Positions 27,903-36,446 of a DNA stretch of 64,000 bases are shown here, in pieces. The translations under genes were made by a program, and so were the position numbers. The DNA lies in assembly GCA_016712415.1 (NCBI GenBank), contig JADJRC010000049.1:124001-188000 (forward strand), in the 5' to 3' direction. The DNA is from Lewinellaceae bacterium (lineage in GTDB: Bacteria; Bacteroidota; Bacteroidia; Chitinophagales; Saprospiraceae). Numbering within the stretch: position 1 is the first letter of the stretch; each line of letters opens with the position of its first letter. Below the pieces are notes generated by a model. It saw only the letters and a program-made list of their open reading frames with translations. It was not told the origin of the DNA and searched no databases.

Positions 27903-30122
27903 ATGTTACCTGACGAAGAAAAGGAACTCAACAACGAGCAGGAAGAAACTGTGACTCCTGCAGAACCAACTGTTGAATCAACCGAAGAAACCCCGAAGGC
28001 TGAAGCAGAACCCGCCGTTGAGGCAGTCGCCGAAACACCCGCTGTAGAAGAAGCGGTCGAGGAGGCAGCAGCCGAAACACCGGTCGTGGCCGAAGAAGCC
28101 GAAGTGGCTGCCGTAGAAACAGTCGTGGAGGTAGAAGCCGAAACGCCGGTTGTGGTGGAAGAAGCCGCTGCCGAAGAGACAACCCCCGAAACGATCGAGG
28201 TTGTGGCCGAAGCAGTGGAAACCGAAGAGGCCGAAGAAGAAGAAGAACCGGAAAGCAAACCGGAACCGAAACAAGCCGAAGTGACTGCCGAAGAAACGGA
28301 AGAGGAAGAAGAAGAGGTGGAATTGCCCGTGTTCGACACCCTGCCTGCAGGCGGCGCGCACGACGATTTCAACTGGCAAATGGATCGCCGCGGCGCGTTG
28401 GCATACACGCCTGAGGAGAAAGCCACCCTGCTGAAGCAATACGACGTGACACTGAGCCACGTCGCCGAGAACGAGATCATCAGGGGCCGCGTCAGCGCCA
28501 TCAGTGGCGGCGATGTGGTACTCGATATCAACTACAAAAGCGATGGCCTCATCGCCATGAGCGAATTCCGCGATATTCCCGACCTCGCCCAGGGCGACGA
28601 AGTGGAAGTATACGTGGAAAGCCAGGAAGACAGCCAGGGCCAGCTCGGCCTTTCCCGCCGCAAAGCAAAAATCCTGCGCGCCTGGGAAAGCATCGTGGAT
28701 TCCTTTAAAAACGGAACCATTATCCGCGGTACGGTCATCAGCAAAACCAAAGGCGGCCTGATCGTCGACTGCAACGGACTGGAAACCTTCCTGCCCGGCT
28801 CCCAGATCGATATCAAACCGGTGATCGACTACGACCAGTACGTCGGCAAAATGATGGAATTCAAAGTGGTGAAAGTCAACGAACAGATCAAAAATGCCGT
28901 GGTTAGCCACAAGGCTTTGATCGAAAGCGATTTGGCTGAACAGCGCGAGCAAATCCTTGGCAGCCTTGAAAAAGGTCAGGTACTTGAAGGTATCGTGAAG
29001 AACATCACCGATTTCGGTGCGTTCCTCGACCTCGGTGGCGTAGACGGTCTGCTTTACATCACCGATATCAGCTGGGGCCGTATCGGCCACCCGAGCGAGG
29101 TGCTGCAACTCAACCAGCGCATCAATGTCGTGGTGCTCGATTTCGACGAAAACAAGAAACGCATCAGCCTCGGCCTCAAGCAACTCACCCCGCATCCGTG
29201 GGAGGTGCTTTCTGCCGAAGTCAACGAAGGTTCGGTCGTGACCGGCAAAGTAGTCAACATCGAAGACTACGGCGCATTTGTGGAAATCCAGCCCGGTGTC
29301 GAAGGCCTTATCCACATCAGCGAGATCACCTGGGGCAACCAGAGCATCAACGCAAAGGAATACTTCAAAATGGGCCAGGAAGTGGAAGCACGCGTCGTAA
29401 CCATCGACCGCGCCGACCGCAAAATGTCGCTGTCGATCAAGCAACTGACCGCCGACCCCTGGAGCGAAATCGAAGAACGCTTCCCCATCGGCAGCAACCA
29501 CACCGGCACGGTGAAGAACATCACCAACTACGGCATTTTTGTGGAACTCTCCGAAGGCGTCGGCGGCATGGTACACATCAGCGACCTCTCCTGGACGAAG
29601 CGTTATGCCCACCCCAGCGAGTTCACCAAAGTGGGTAGCACGATGGATGTCGTGGTGCTTGATATCGACAAAGACAAGCGCCAGATCAGCCTCGGACACA
29701 AGCAAACACAGGACAACCCCTGGGATGCTTTCGACGCTATCTTCCCGATCGGTTCCTACCACGAAGCAACAGTCCTGAAACGCGACGACAAAGGCGCTAC
29801 ATTCCAGATGCCGCAGGGCCTTGAGGCATTCGCCCCGGCCAAGCACATCAAGAAAGAAGACGGCCAGTCGGTAGACGTAGGCGAAACCGTTACGGTCAAA
29901 GTCATCGAATTCAATAAAGACGACCGCCGTATCCTCGTTTCGCACACCCGCTACCTGGAAGACCTGAAATACAAGGCAGAAGAGGTGGTGAAAGCCGAGC
30001 GCGCCAAAGAATCCGGCGAAGCGCAGGCCGCCATCACGGAAGTGCAGAAAAAAGTCGAGAAAGAAACCCTCGGCGACCTTGCTGCACTGGCTCAACTGAA
30101 AGAACAACTGGACAAAGAGTAA
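27903..30122 (+). CDS. rpsA: 30S ribosomal protein S1
   Basis: The 739-residue product has six S1 RNA-binding domains at about 189-680, with repeated signatures such as GxVxxIxDYGAFVEI, GLIHISEITWG and KRISLGLKQLTPHPW. S1 binds mRNA on the small ribosomal subunit and helps start translation, which matters in Bacteroidota because Shine-Dalgarno sites are rare. The first ~135 residues are an acidic low-complexity extension made of Glu/Ala/Val/Pro repeats (VEAVAETPAVEEAVEEAAAE), longer than in most relatives. The two outer domains are more diverged. It has its own promoter and a strong terminator, so it is likely monocistronic. Confidence 0.95.
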   Translation: MLPDEEKELNNEQEETVTPAEPTVESTEETPKAEAEPAVEAVAETPAVEEAVEEAAAETPVVAEEAEVAAVETVVEVEAETPVVVEEAAAEETTPETIEVVAEAVETEEAEEEEEPESKPEPKQAEVTAEETEEEEEEVELPVFDTLPAGGAHDDFNWQMDRRGALAYTPEEKATLLKQYDVTLSHVAENEIIRGRVSAISGGDVVLDINYKSDGLIAMSEFRDIPDLAQGDEVEVYVESQEDSQGQLGLSRRKAKILRAWESIVDSFKNGTIIRGTVISKTKGGLIVDCNGLETFLPGSQIDIKPVIDYDQYVGKMMEFKVVKVNEQIKNAVVSHKALIESDLAEQREQILGSLEKGQVLEGIVKNITDFGAFLDLGGVDGLLYITDISWGRIGHPSEVLQLNQRINVVVLDFDENKKRISLGLKQLTPHPWEVLSAEVNEGSVVTGKVVNIEDYGAFVEIQPGVEGLIHISEITWGNQSINAKEYFKMGQEVEARVVTIDRADRKMSLSIKQLTADPWSEIEERFPIGSNHTGTVKNITNYGIFVELSEGVGGMVHISDLSWTKRYAHPSEFTKVGSTMDVVVLDIDKDKRQISLGHKQTQDNPWDAFDAIFPIGSYHEATVLKRDDKGATFQMPQGLEAFAPAKHIKKEDGQSVDVGETVTVKVIEFNKDDRRILVSHTRYLEDLKYKAEEVVKAERAKESGEAQAAITEVQKKVEKETLGDLAALAQLKEQLDKE

Positions 30123-30149
30123 ACGCTTTGCCCTCGACGGAATACACGA

Positions 30150-30188
30150 TCCCCCGCTCCTGAAAAGCAGCGGGGGATTTTTATTTCC
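30150..30188 (+). terminator. Rho-independent terminator of rpsA
   Basis: A perfect 10-bp stem (ATCCCCCGCT, 30150-30159, with 30170-30179) around a ten-base loop is followed by TTTTATTT. Confidence 0.9.
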
Positions 30189-30214
30189 AGATAAAAGGGT
30201 CGTCGAATTAGAAA

Positions 30215-30222
30215 TACCTTTG
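30215..30222 (+). promoter_or_regulatory. -7 element directly before gatA
   Basis: TACCTTTG ends only four bases before the gatA ATG at 30227. With the usual spacing the transcript would start at or next to the ATG, so gatA may be translated from a leaderless mRNA. Confidence 0.45.
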
Positions 30223-30226
30223 CAGT

Positions 30227-31768
30227 ATGTCAGACTACTTCTCCTTATCCGGCATTCAAACCGCACTCCGCAACGGCGAAACAAGCTGCCGCGCCATCGT
30301 CGGGCACTACCTGGACCGGATATCAGAAACCCGACGCCTGAACGCCTGGATTGAAGTTTGGGATCAGGAAGCCCTCGAAAAAGCAGATGCTCTCGACGCG
30401 CGACTCAAGGCTGACCCCGGTTCATTGGGCCGTTTGTTCGGCGCGGTTGTTTCTATAAAGGACAATATTTGCTACGCCGGACACCAGGTGACGGCTGCAT
30501 CCAAAATACTGGAAGGTTTTACCGCCGTTTATTCCGCAACAGCCGTCGAGCGACTGCTGGCAGAAGACGCCATCATCATCGGACGCACCAACTGCGACCA
30601 GTTCGGCATGGGCTCCTCCAATGAAAACTCCATTTATGGCCCGGTAAAAAATGCCGCCGACCCGACACGTGTATCCGGAGGCTCCTCCGGCGGCGCAGCC
30701 GTGTCGGTTCAAACCGGCGCCTGCCTCGCCGCGCTGGGCAGCGACACGGGCGGATCGGTGCGCCAGCCGGCCGCTTTTTGCGGCCTTTGGGGACTCAAGC
30801 CCGGCTATGGCCGCATCTCCCGGCATGGCCTGATCGCCTATGGCTCTTCCTTCGACCAGATCGGTGTGCTTGCCCGCAACCCGCAGGATATCGCCACCCT
30901 GCTGGCAATCATGGAAGGCCCGGATAATTTTGATAGTACGGTGGACGGGGGACGGGGGACGGTAGACGGTGGACGGGAGACGGGGGGTGAACCAGATAAA
31001 AGTTTGCCGTTTAGTGTGCCGGAAGCACAAGACCTCACCGTCCACCGTCTACCGTCCGCCGTCTCCCGTCGACCGTCTACCGTAAAAATCGCATACTTCG
31101 CGGAAGCAACGGAAAGTGCCGGCATAGCTGCCGGAGTACGCAGCGTTACGCTTGATTTTATGGAAAAACTGCGCGCAGCCGGACATGAATTGGAAGCCGT
31201 TGCGTTCACCGCACCATCCCGTGAAGGAGAGCCGGAAGTTCAACTGCTGGACTACGTTGTCCCGACCTATTACGTACTGACCACGGCAGAGGCCAGTTCC
31301 AACCTGGCTCGTTACGACGGCGTTCGCTTCGGATACAGAAGTCCGCAGGCCCGCAACCTGGAAGAAACCTACCTGCTGACCCGCACGGAGGGTTTTAGCG
31401 AGGAAGTGAAGCGGCGCATCCTGCTCGGCACCTTTGTGCTGAGCAGTGGCTATTACGAGGCCTATTACGGGAAAGCCCAACAGGCAAGAGCAATGATTCG
31501 AGCGCGAATTTTTGATCTGTTCGAGCGTTTCGACTTTATCCTGATGCCCGTTGCACCCGACGTCGCCTGGCGTTTCGGAGAAAAATCGGCCGATCCGGTG
31601 GCCATGTACCTTTCCGATATCTATACCGTACTGGCCAACCTGGCAGGCATACCCGCACTGGCTGTTCCGGCAGGCCGGCATCCTGAAAATGGCATGCCTG
31701 TAGGCATTCAACTCATGGCCGGGCGCCGGGGGGAGGAGAAATTGCTCGCTTTTGCGGCCACTCTGTAA
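30227..31768 (+). CDS. gatA: Asp/Glu-tRNA amidotransferase subunit A
   Basis: GatA releases ammonia from glutamine for the GatCAB complex that converts Glu-tRNA(Gln) or Asp-tRNA(Asn) to the amide form. The 513-residue product has the amidase-signature triad: K78 (VSIKDN), S153 (GGSSGGAA) and S177 (GSDTGGSVRQPAAFCG), at the positions known for this family. The C-terminal GIPALAVPAG and MPVGIQLM also fit. Between DNFDST and VKIAYF lies an extra ~35-residue stretch encoded by inverted arrays of a GACGGT-type repeat (30938-31083). It is in frame and falls in a loop region that varies in the family. gatB and gatC are not nearby. Confidence 0.93.
   Translation: MSDYFSLSGIQTALRNGETSCRAIVGHYLDRISETRRLNAWIEVWDQEALEKADALDARLKADPGSLGRLFGAVVSIKDNICYAGHQVTAASKILEGFTAVYSATAVERLLAEDAIIIGRTNCDQFGMGSSNENSIYGPVKNAADPTRVSGGSSGGAAVSVQTGACLAALGSDTGGSVRQPAAFCGLWGLKPGYGRISRHGLIAYGSSFDQIGVLARNPQDIATLLAIMEGPDNFDSTVDGGRGTVDGGRETGGEPDKSLPFSVPEAQDLTVHRLPSAVSRRPSTVKIAYFAEATESAGIAAGVRSVTLDFMEKLRAAGHELEAVAFTAPSREGEPEVQLLDYVVPTYYVLTTAEASSNLARYDGVRFGYRSPQARNLEETYLLTRTEGFSEEVKRRILLGTFVLSSGYYEAYYGKAQQARAMIRARIFDLFERFDFILMPVAPDVAWRFGEKSADPVAMYLSDIYTVLANLAGIPALAVPAGRHPENGMPVGIQLMAGRRGEEKLLAFAATL
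30938..31083. repeat. Inverted arrays of a degenerate ACGGTGGACGG word inside gatA
   Basis: Left array 30938-30986 repeats G-rich words (ACGGTGGACGG, ACGGTAGACGG, ACGGGAGACGG). Right array 31035-31083 carries the complementary words in opposite orientation, and about 48 bases of ordinary sequence separate them. The whole element keeps the gatA frame. Confidence 0.9.
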
Positions 31769-31771
31769 AAT

Positions 31772-31796
31772 GGTTTTTAGGAAAAACCGTTTTTTC
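31772..31796 (+). terminator. Possible weak terminator after gatA
   Basis: GGTTTTT, three bases, AAAAACC, then GTTTTTT, starting four bases after the gatA stop and ending just before the next ATG at 31801. The stem is AT-rich, so it may only partly terminate. Confidence 0.45.
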
Positions 31797-31800
31797 ACCC

Positions 31801-32826
31801 ATGAAAAGTTTTTTACTACCCGCTTCGCTGTTTTTATCCCTGAACCTGACCGCCCAAACGGAACAAATCCTGAGCGACCCCCGGGTCAACTGGGCTGCAG
31901 AAATCGAACTGACCCTGCCCGCCGACCCCCTGGAGTACTCCGCCAATGAAGACCGTTCGGCAACCCTGGCCGTATTAAAACTGAACGAACCCGACCGCAG
32001 CATGGGCGGATACGTCAACCACTCCCTGAACGCAAAACTCTGGGATATCGCCGAAAACGGAGAATGGGAGGCATACAGCAACGCCGAACTGACCCGCCAA
32101 CTGGACAACGACGAACTGATGAACATCATCAGCGGGCCCGATACGGTGATTACCTTCGATCCGGAAACCTACGAAGAAAAAGTACAGCGTGTTTACGACA
32201 TGAGGCCCTCGCCCCATGAATCGCGCTTTATCAAAGTCAGGCAGCTGCTGACCTATAACGATGAGGAAGCGACTTTCCGGGTGCACACCCTGGCTATTGC
32301 GCCTTTTTCAGGCAATGAGGCCCCGCGATTCTGGCTGAAAGTGCCGGAAACGGCAAATTTTGACCCCGACAGCATGTTTATCCGACCCGATGTAACCTGG
32401 GCGGTACGCTATATTACCAACGTGTCGAGTCCCAGGGTGAGCGACTTTCAGGTGCTCAAAGATGAAACAGGCCCCGTCATTGATCGCTTTTTCGACCGCA
32501 TCATGGCAGATACCACCGTTGACCTGTACACCAATGCCAACGACGACGAACCGCTCCGGGAAGACAAAAGAGCCTGTGTGTTTTCCTGCACGGATTCGGT
32601 CAGCACCTTCGATCCGGAAACCTACCTTGAACACGTCGAGATATTCCACACCGAATTGCTGCCCGACCAGATCGTCGACCTCCAGTTGATCGAGGAATTG
32701 TACTGGCAGGATGAAGACGGGCTGATATTCACGCGCCTTGTAGCGGTGGCGCCGAGGTACAAATTTTATTACCAGGAAGGCCAGTGGTACCCAAGGATCG
32801 GGTTTTACCGCCGTTGCGACGAATAG
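31801..32826 (+). CDS. GldN-like exported protein (tentative)
   Basis: The 341-residue product starts MKSFLLPASLFLSLNLTAQ, a signal peptide. It has two similar halves: TFDPETYEEKVQRVYDM...LLTYNDEEATFRVHTLAIAP and TFDPETYLEHVEIF...ELYWQDEDGLIFTRLVAVAP. The pattern of FDP, then a basic/acidic strand, then RxxxIAP resembles GldN/PorN, the periplasmic T9SS ring-associated component, but conserved GldN signatures are not all visible and gldK-L-M are not here. The PorE-like gene follows 45 bases downstream, which supports a link to T9SS. Treat the name as a hypothesis; exported protein of unknown function is the safe call. Confidence 0.45.
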   Translation: MKSFLLPASLFLSLNLTAQTEQILSDPRVNWAAEIELTLPADPLEYSANEDRSATLAVLKLNEPDRSMGGYVNHSLNAKLWDIAENGEWEAYSNAELTRQLDNDELMNIISGPDTVITFDPETYEEKVQRVYDMRPSPHESRFIKVRQLLTYNDEEATFRVHTLAIAPFSGNEAPRFWLKVPETANFDPDSMFIRPDVTWAVRYITNVSSPRVSDFQVLKDETGPVIDRFFDRIMADTTVDLYTNANDDEPLREDKRACVFSCTDSVSTFDPETYLEHVEIFHTELLPDQIVDLQLIEELYWQDEDGLIFTRLVAVAPRYKFYYQEGQWYPRIGFYRRCDE

Positions 32827-32871
32827 CAACTTCCCGGCAAAAAAAACGTTTGCATTGAAAAAAACACCATT

Positions 32872-34818
32872 ATGCACCGCTTACAGATTCTGATATTTAT
32901 TCTGTTTGCCGCATATCAACCGGTATTTTGCCAGGCATACTTTACCGCCCAAAACGCTCCTGACAAAGCCCGTTCGGCGTACAATGAAGGAAAACAATAC
33001 AGCGACCGGGGTGAGTATGCCATTGCGCTTGGTTACTACGAAAAAGCGCTGAAAGAGGAGCCTCTTTTTATTGACGCCAAACTCGCACTGGCCGAGACAT
33101 ATGTCGACCTGCGCGATTTTTTCAAAGCCGAGCGATACTTCGAGGAAGCGCTGACCCTGGAAAGCAATTACTGGCCCCTGGCCTATTTCCGGCTGGCCAC
33201 CGTGGAATGGACGCTCGACAAATATGCCGATGCCGCAGAACACACCGCTTTGTTTCTGGCCAGCAACCCCCAAAATGAAAAAATAAAAAATGAGGCCGAG
33301 CAGCTGGGCGCCAACGCGGCTTTCGCTTCAAAGGCCATCGAAAACCCTGTGCCATTCGATCCGAAATCCGTCGGCAACGGCATCAATACCGAACTGGATG
33401 AATATTTTCCCTGCCTTACTGCCGATGGTGAAACGATGGTTTTCACACGCAATATGTTGCCTTCCAACATGTTCGGACAGCGTGCAGAGGATTTTTATAC
33501 CAGCCGGAAAGTACACGGCGTCTGGCAGACCGCAGAACCGATGGAAGGGGTCAACACCCCGCTGAATGAAGGCGCGGAATCCATCAGTCCCGACGGCTCC
33601 TGGCTCGTTTTCACGGCTTGCAACCGCGATAACGACGGATCGCAGGGGCAATGCGATCTGTACTGGTCGCAACTCAAAAGCAGCGGCTGGACCAAACCCG
33701 TGCCCTTCAGCCGGGCCATCAATTCGCCCCAGTGGGACGCCCAGCCCACTATCGGCGCCGACAACAAAACCCTCATTTTTGCCAGTAACAGGACCGGCAC
33801 GAAGGGGGCGCTTGACCTTTGGGAAACCGTCCGCCAGCCCGGCGGCAAATGGAGCAAGCCGGAAAGCATCGCGGGCATCAATACCACCGGCGACGAGCAC
33901 ACGCCTTTCCTGCATCCCGACGGCCAAACCCTTTATTTTGCTTCCAATAAATTGCCCGGGATGGGCGGCAACGACATTTTTGTGGCCCGGCGCCAGCCCG
34001 ACGGTTCGTGGGGGCAGCCGCAAAACCTCGGCTACCCCATCAACACCAAAGGTGAGGAGGGAATGCTGGTGGTCAGCCTCGACGGGGCAACCGCATACCT
34101 GTCCAGCAACCGTCCCGGTGGCCAGGGAGGTCTCGATATTTATCAGTTCGAACTACCGGCACACTTGCGCCCCAAACCCGTCACTTACGCGCAGGCCATT
34201 GTGAAAGACGCCAATACAGGCTATCCTGTCGTGGCAAAAGTGGATTTCACCGACCTGAAAACGGGCCAGTCGTACGTGACCGCCTTCACCAAGGAAAACG
34301 GCAGTTTCCTGGTCTGCCTTCCGGCAGGAAAAGACTACGCCCTCAACGTCAGCAAAGACAAATACCTGTTTTATTCCGAAAATTTCAGCCTGCGGGAAAC
34401 GGCGTCTTTCGACAAACCCTATACGCTGGAAATCGAGTTGCAGCCCATCGCACCGGGTGCTGACGCCGGCGCGCCGTCTGCAAAACCAGTCGTATTGCGC
34501 AACGTCTTTTTCGAGACCGGCTCCGCAGCCTTGCTACCTGAATCCGCAGCCGAACTCGACCGGCTGGCCACCTTGCTGACCGGTGCGCCCACCCTGCGCA
34601 TACAGATCAACGGGCACACAGACGACGTGGGCAGCGACACCGACAACCAGACGCTTTCCGAAGCCCGCGCCAAATCGGTTCAGGACTACCTGATCGGCAA
34701 AGGCGTCGCCCCGGAACGCCTCAAATACAAGGGATTCGGCGAAACACAACCCGTGGAAACGAATGATACGGCGGAAGGCAGGGGAAGGAACCGGAGGACG
34801 GAGTTTGTAGTGTGGTAG
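32872..34818 (+). CDS. PorE-like protein: TPR, PD40 beta-propeller, regulatory beta domain, OmpA peptidoglycan-binding domain
   Basis: The 648-residue product has signal peptide MHRLQILIFILFAAYQPVFC, TPR repeats at about 35-140, WD40-like PD40 repeats at about 165-430 (GESISPDGSWLVFTACNRD-type, HTPFLHPDGQTLYFASN, GEEGMLVVSLDGATAYLSSN), a carboxypeptidase-regulatory-like domain at about 440-520 and an OmpA domain at about 545-648 (FFETGSAALLPESAAELDRL, INGHTDDVGSD, LSEARAKSV). This order is that of Porphyromonas gingivalis PorE, which ties the T9SS to peptidoglycan. Many OmpA/PD40 proteins exist in Bacteroidota, so orthology is likely but not proven. No lipobox is evident. Confidence 0.8.
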   Translation: MHRLQILIFILFAAYQPVFCQAYFTAQNAPDKARSAYNEGKQYSDRGEYAIALGYYEKALKEEPLFIDAKLALAETYVDLRDFFKAERYFEEALTLESNYWPLAYFRLATVEWTLDKYADAAEHTALFLASNPQNEKIKNEAEQLGANAAFASKAIENPVPFDPKSVGNGINTELDEYFPCLTADGETMVFTRNMLPSNMFGQRAEDFYTSRKVHGVWQTAEPMEGVNTPLNEGAESISPDGSWLVFTACNRDNDGSQGQCDLYWSQLKSSGWTKPVPFSRAINSPQWDAQPTIGADNKTLIFASNRTGTKGALDLWETVRQPGGKWSKPESIAGINTTGDEHTPFLHPDGQTLYFASNKLPGMGGNDIFVARRQPDGSWGQPQNLGYPINTKGEEGMLVVSLDGATAYLSSNRPGGQGGLDIYQFELPAHLRPKPVTYAQAIVKDANTGYPVVAKVDFTDLKTGQSYVTAFTKENGSFLVCLPAGKDYALNVSKDKYLFYSENFSLRETASFDKPYTLEIELQPIAPGADAGAPSAKPVVLRNVFFETGSAALLPESAAELDRLATLLTGAPTLRIQINGHTDDVGSDTDNQTLSEARAKSVQDYLIGKGVAPERLKYKGFGETQPVETNDTAEGRGRNRRTEFVVW

Positions 34819-34826
34819 GGAGAGAT

Positions 34827-35720
34827 TTATTTCCAGAACGCGTCTGTTTCCCAATCTGAAGGGAAACCCATGCTTGCCAAATCAGTTTTGGGATATTCGT
34901 GTAACAGGTTTTTTAAGCGCGTATGGAAAGTATGACCTGGTGCGACGGTGTTGAGTAAATACTGAATGCAGCACAAAGTCGCGTAGAGTCGGTCGGAAGG
35001 AATTGTCGTATTTCCAATCCATTTGAATGAAGGATTTTTGAGCAACTTGGGAACCTGCGTGAGTGTGCGATTCCAGAGACGGCCATGATGGGCGCAGATG
35101 TTGCGAACATGGCTGAGTGTATGCATCCAACTTTCCAAAACAAACGCATTCAGGCCAAAATGCGCCGCGACAGCCTTCTTTTCCGGAGAAATGCGCAGGT
35201 TTTCAAACAACTTCGACAAAGTGCCAAGTGAAAGTATTTCGAGCGACATCCAGGCCGGAGGGCGTTCCGGGGCGGTATACTTTGATTTGTAGTGTTTGAT
35301 GAACACTTCCGAAGAACGCTGGATTTCCTTATCCACAGTCTCCAGGTCTTTTTTGAAGTTGAAACGATTGTGGTAAAGTGACTGCCGCTGAAAAAAGTGG
35401 CTGCCATGCGCCAGCGAGCATTGGTAAATAATTTGAGTCCTCAACGCTATCTCGATGCGTTCGATGGCATCGAATACTAAAATGCGCAACTTTCGATCAA
35501 AACGATATACATCCAGCACATCGTCGAACGTAACGCCGGGAAGGAAGGGGTGATTGGGGTCGCTGTTGCCCTGAAACGGATAAGTGTAGGCCCGCAGTCG
35601 ATAGTAACTGATGTGCGAGAGGTAGGATTCCGCTTTCGCCGGGTCGGTGATATTCAAGCCCCGGTTTTGGAGCAGGCGAATTTGGTCGGAGATAGGTAGC
35701 GCGGGTTTGGAGTATTGCAT
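34827..35720 (-). CDS. Abi_2 (AbiD/AbiF-like) abortive infection protein
   Basis: The 297-residue cytoplasmic protein opens YSKPALPISDQIRLLQNRGL and contains YLSHISYYRLRAYTYPF, VYRFDRKLRILVFDAIERIEI and AWMSLEILSLGTLSKLFENL, all hallmarks of the Abi_2 family. The HEPN-type R-x4-H motif is present as RNICAHHGRLWNR, so RNase activity on infection is plausible by analogy with AbiF/AbiD systems. It is a stand-alone gene with its own promoter, convergent with the PorE-like gene (8-base gap), and no other phage-defence gene adjoins it. Length is normal for the family. Confidence 0.9.
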   Translation of the reverse strand: MQYSKPALPISDQIRLLQNRGLNITDPAKAESYLSHISYYRLRAYTYPFQGNSDPNHPFLPGVTFDDVLDVYRFDRKLRILVFDAIERIEIALRTQIIYQCSLAHGSHFFQRQSLYHNRFNFKKDLETVDKEIQRSSEVFIKHYKSKYTAPERPPAWMSLEILSLGTLSKLFENLRISPEKKAVAAHFGLNAFVLESWMHTLSHVRNICAHHGRLWNRTLTQVPKLLKNPSFKWIGNTTIPSDRLYATLCCIQYLLNTVAPGHTFHTRLKNLLHEYPKTDLASMGFPSDWETDAFWK

Positions 35721-35787
35721 TCGTATAAAAAAATAACCCGCCCGGGTGCGCTGTTCTGATGGGAAGCGTGGCAGGTCTTATTATGTA

Positions 35788-35819
35788 CAAAGATACGAAC
35801 TCAACTTGTATTTATGCAA
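35788..35819 (-). promoter_or_regulatory. Promoter of the Abi_2 gene
   Basis: On the minus strand TTG (35819-35817) and TATCTTTG (35795-35788), 21 bases apart, match the Bacteroidota consensus well. The predicted start is near 35781, about 60 bases before the ATG. Confidence 0.6.
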
Positions 35820-36446
35820 GTATCTGATTATCTTTTTGTTCCTCATGGTGTTTACGAAAAACACACGGCTTTATCATCCTTCACTTTACGCAGCATGACC
35901 CGACCGGATTAAGAATCGCTTTCAGATCGGGGCGAGGTTGTTTTCTCATGACACAGTTTATTGAACGCTTTCATCCGCCTTGCAGCAAGAAACATCGGTA
36001 TCCGGAATGCTTGTCGTGCTGTTGCAAAGCCCGGCGCACAAAAACGTTCACAAATTCATAGGGCTCTCCTCATTGATGGATAAGTTTTCATTTTTGAGAC
36101 ATGGTGCTGTCTAATACAGCATTCTTATCGGCTAGCAATGCCTTAAACCTTATCGTAGTTTGCCAGTACAAGCAGTAAGAAGTAACACTTATCCAATTCA
36201 AAATAGAATTTACCGCAGTATTGTAAAAAGAGATTGGATAAGGATTTAATTTTTCAAGCAAATACCCATTTTCACCGCTGTCGGCGTTCCCGCGCTGTAG
36301 CACCGCCGGAAACGAACAGCACGGCCATTTCTCTCAGCCAACGTTTCACCCGCCGGATCAAAAACCACCAAACAATCAACCACCTCCATGCCTGAAATGC
36401 TGCCCTTTCAACCTACCTTCGCTTTCCTTGTTATCATTGATAAATT
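35820..36446. other. Long intergenic region between the Abi_2 gene and nadA
   Basis: No supportable gene. A spaced 10-bp inverted repeat, CTTATCCAAT at 36188-36197 with its complement at 36233-36242, is the only structure noted. Base composition is more AT-rich than in neighbouring genes, as often seen around acquired defence genes. Short ORFs here lack conserved features. Confidence 0.4.

Noticed and set aside
27978..30284. 768-codon minus-strand ORF opposite rpsA
   Set aside because: Antisense translation of repeated S1 domains; the plus strand is clearly ribosomal protein S1.
36088..36303. 71-codon minus-strand ORF in the gap before nadA
   Set aside because: No domain, no signal peptide, no promoter match; likely chance ORF in AT-rich DNA.
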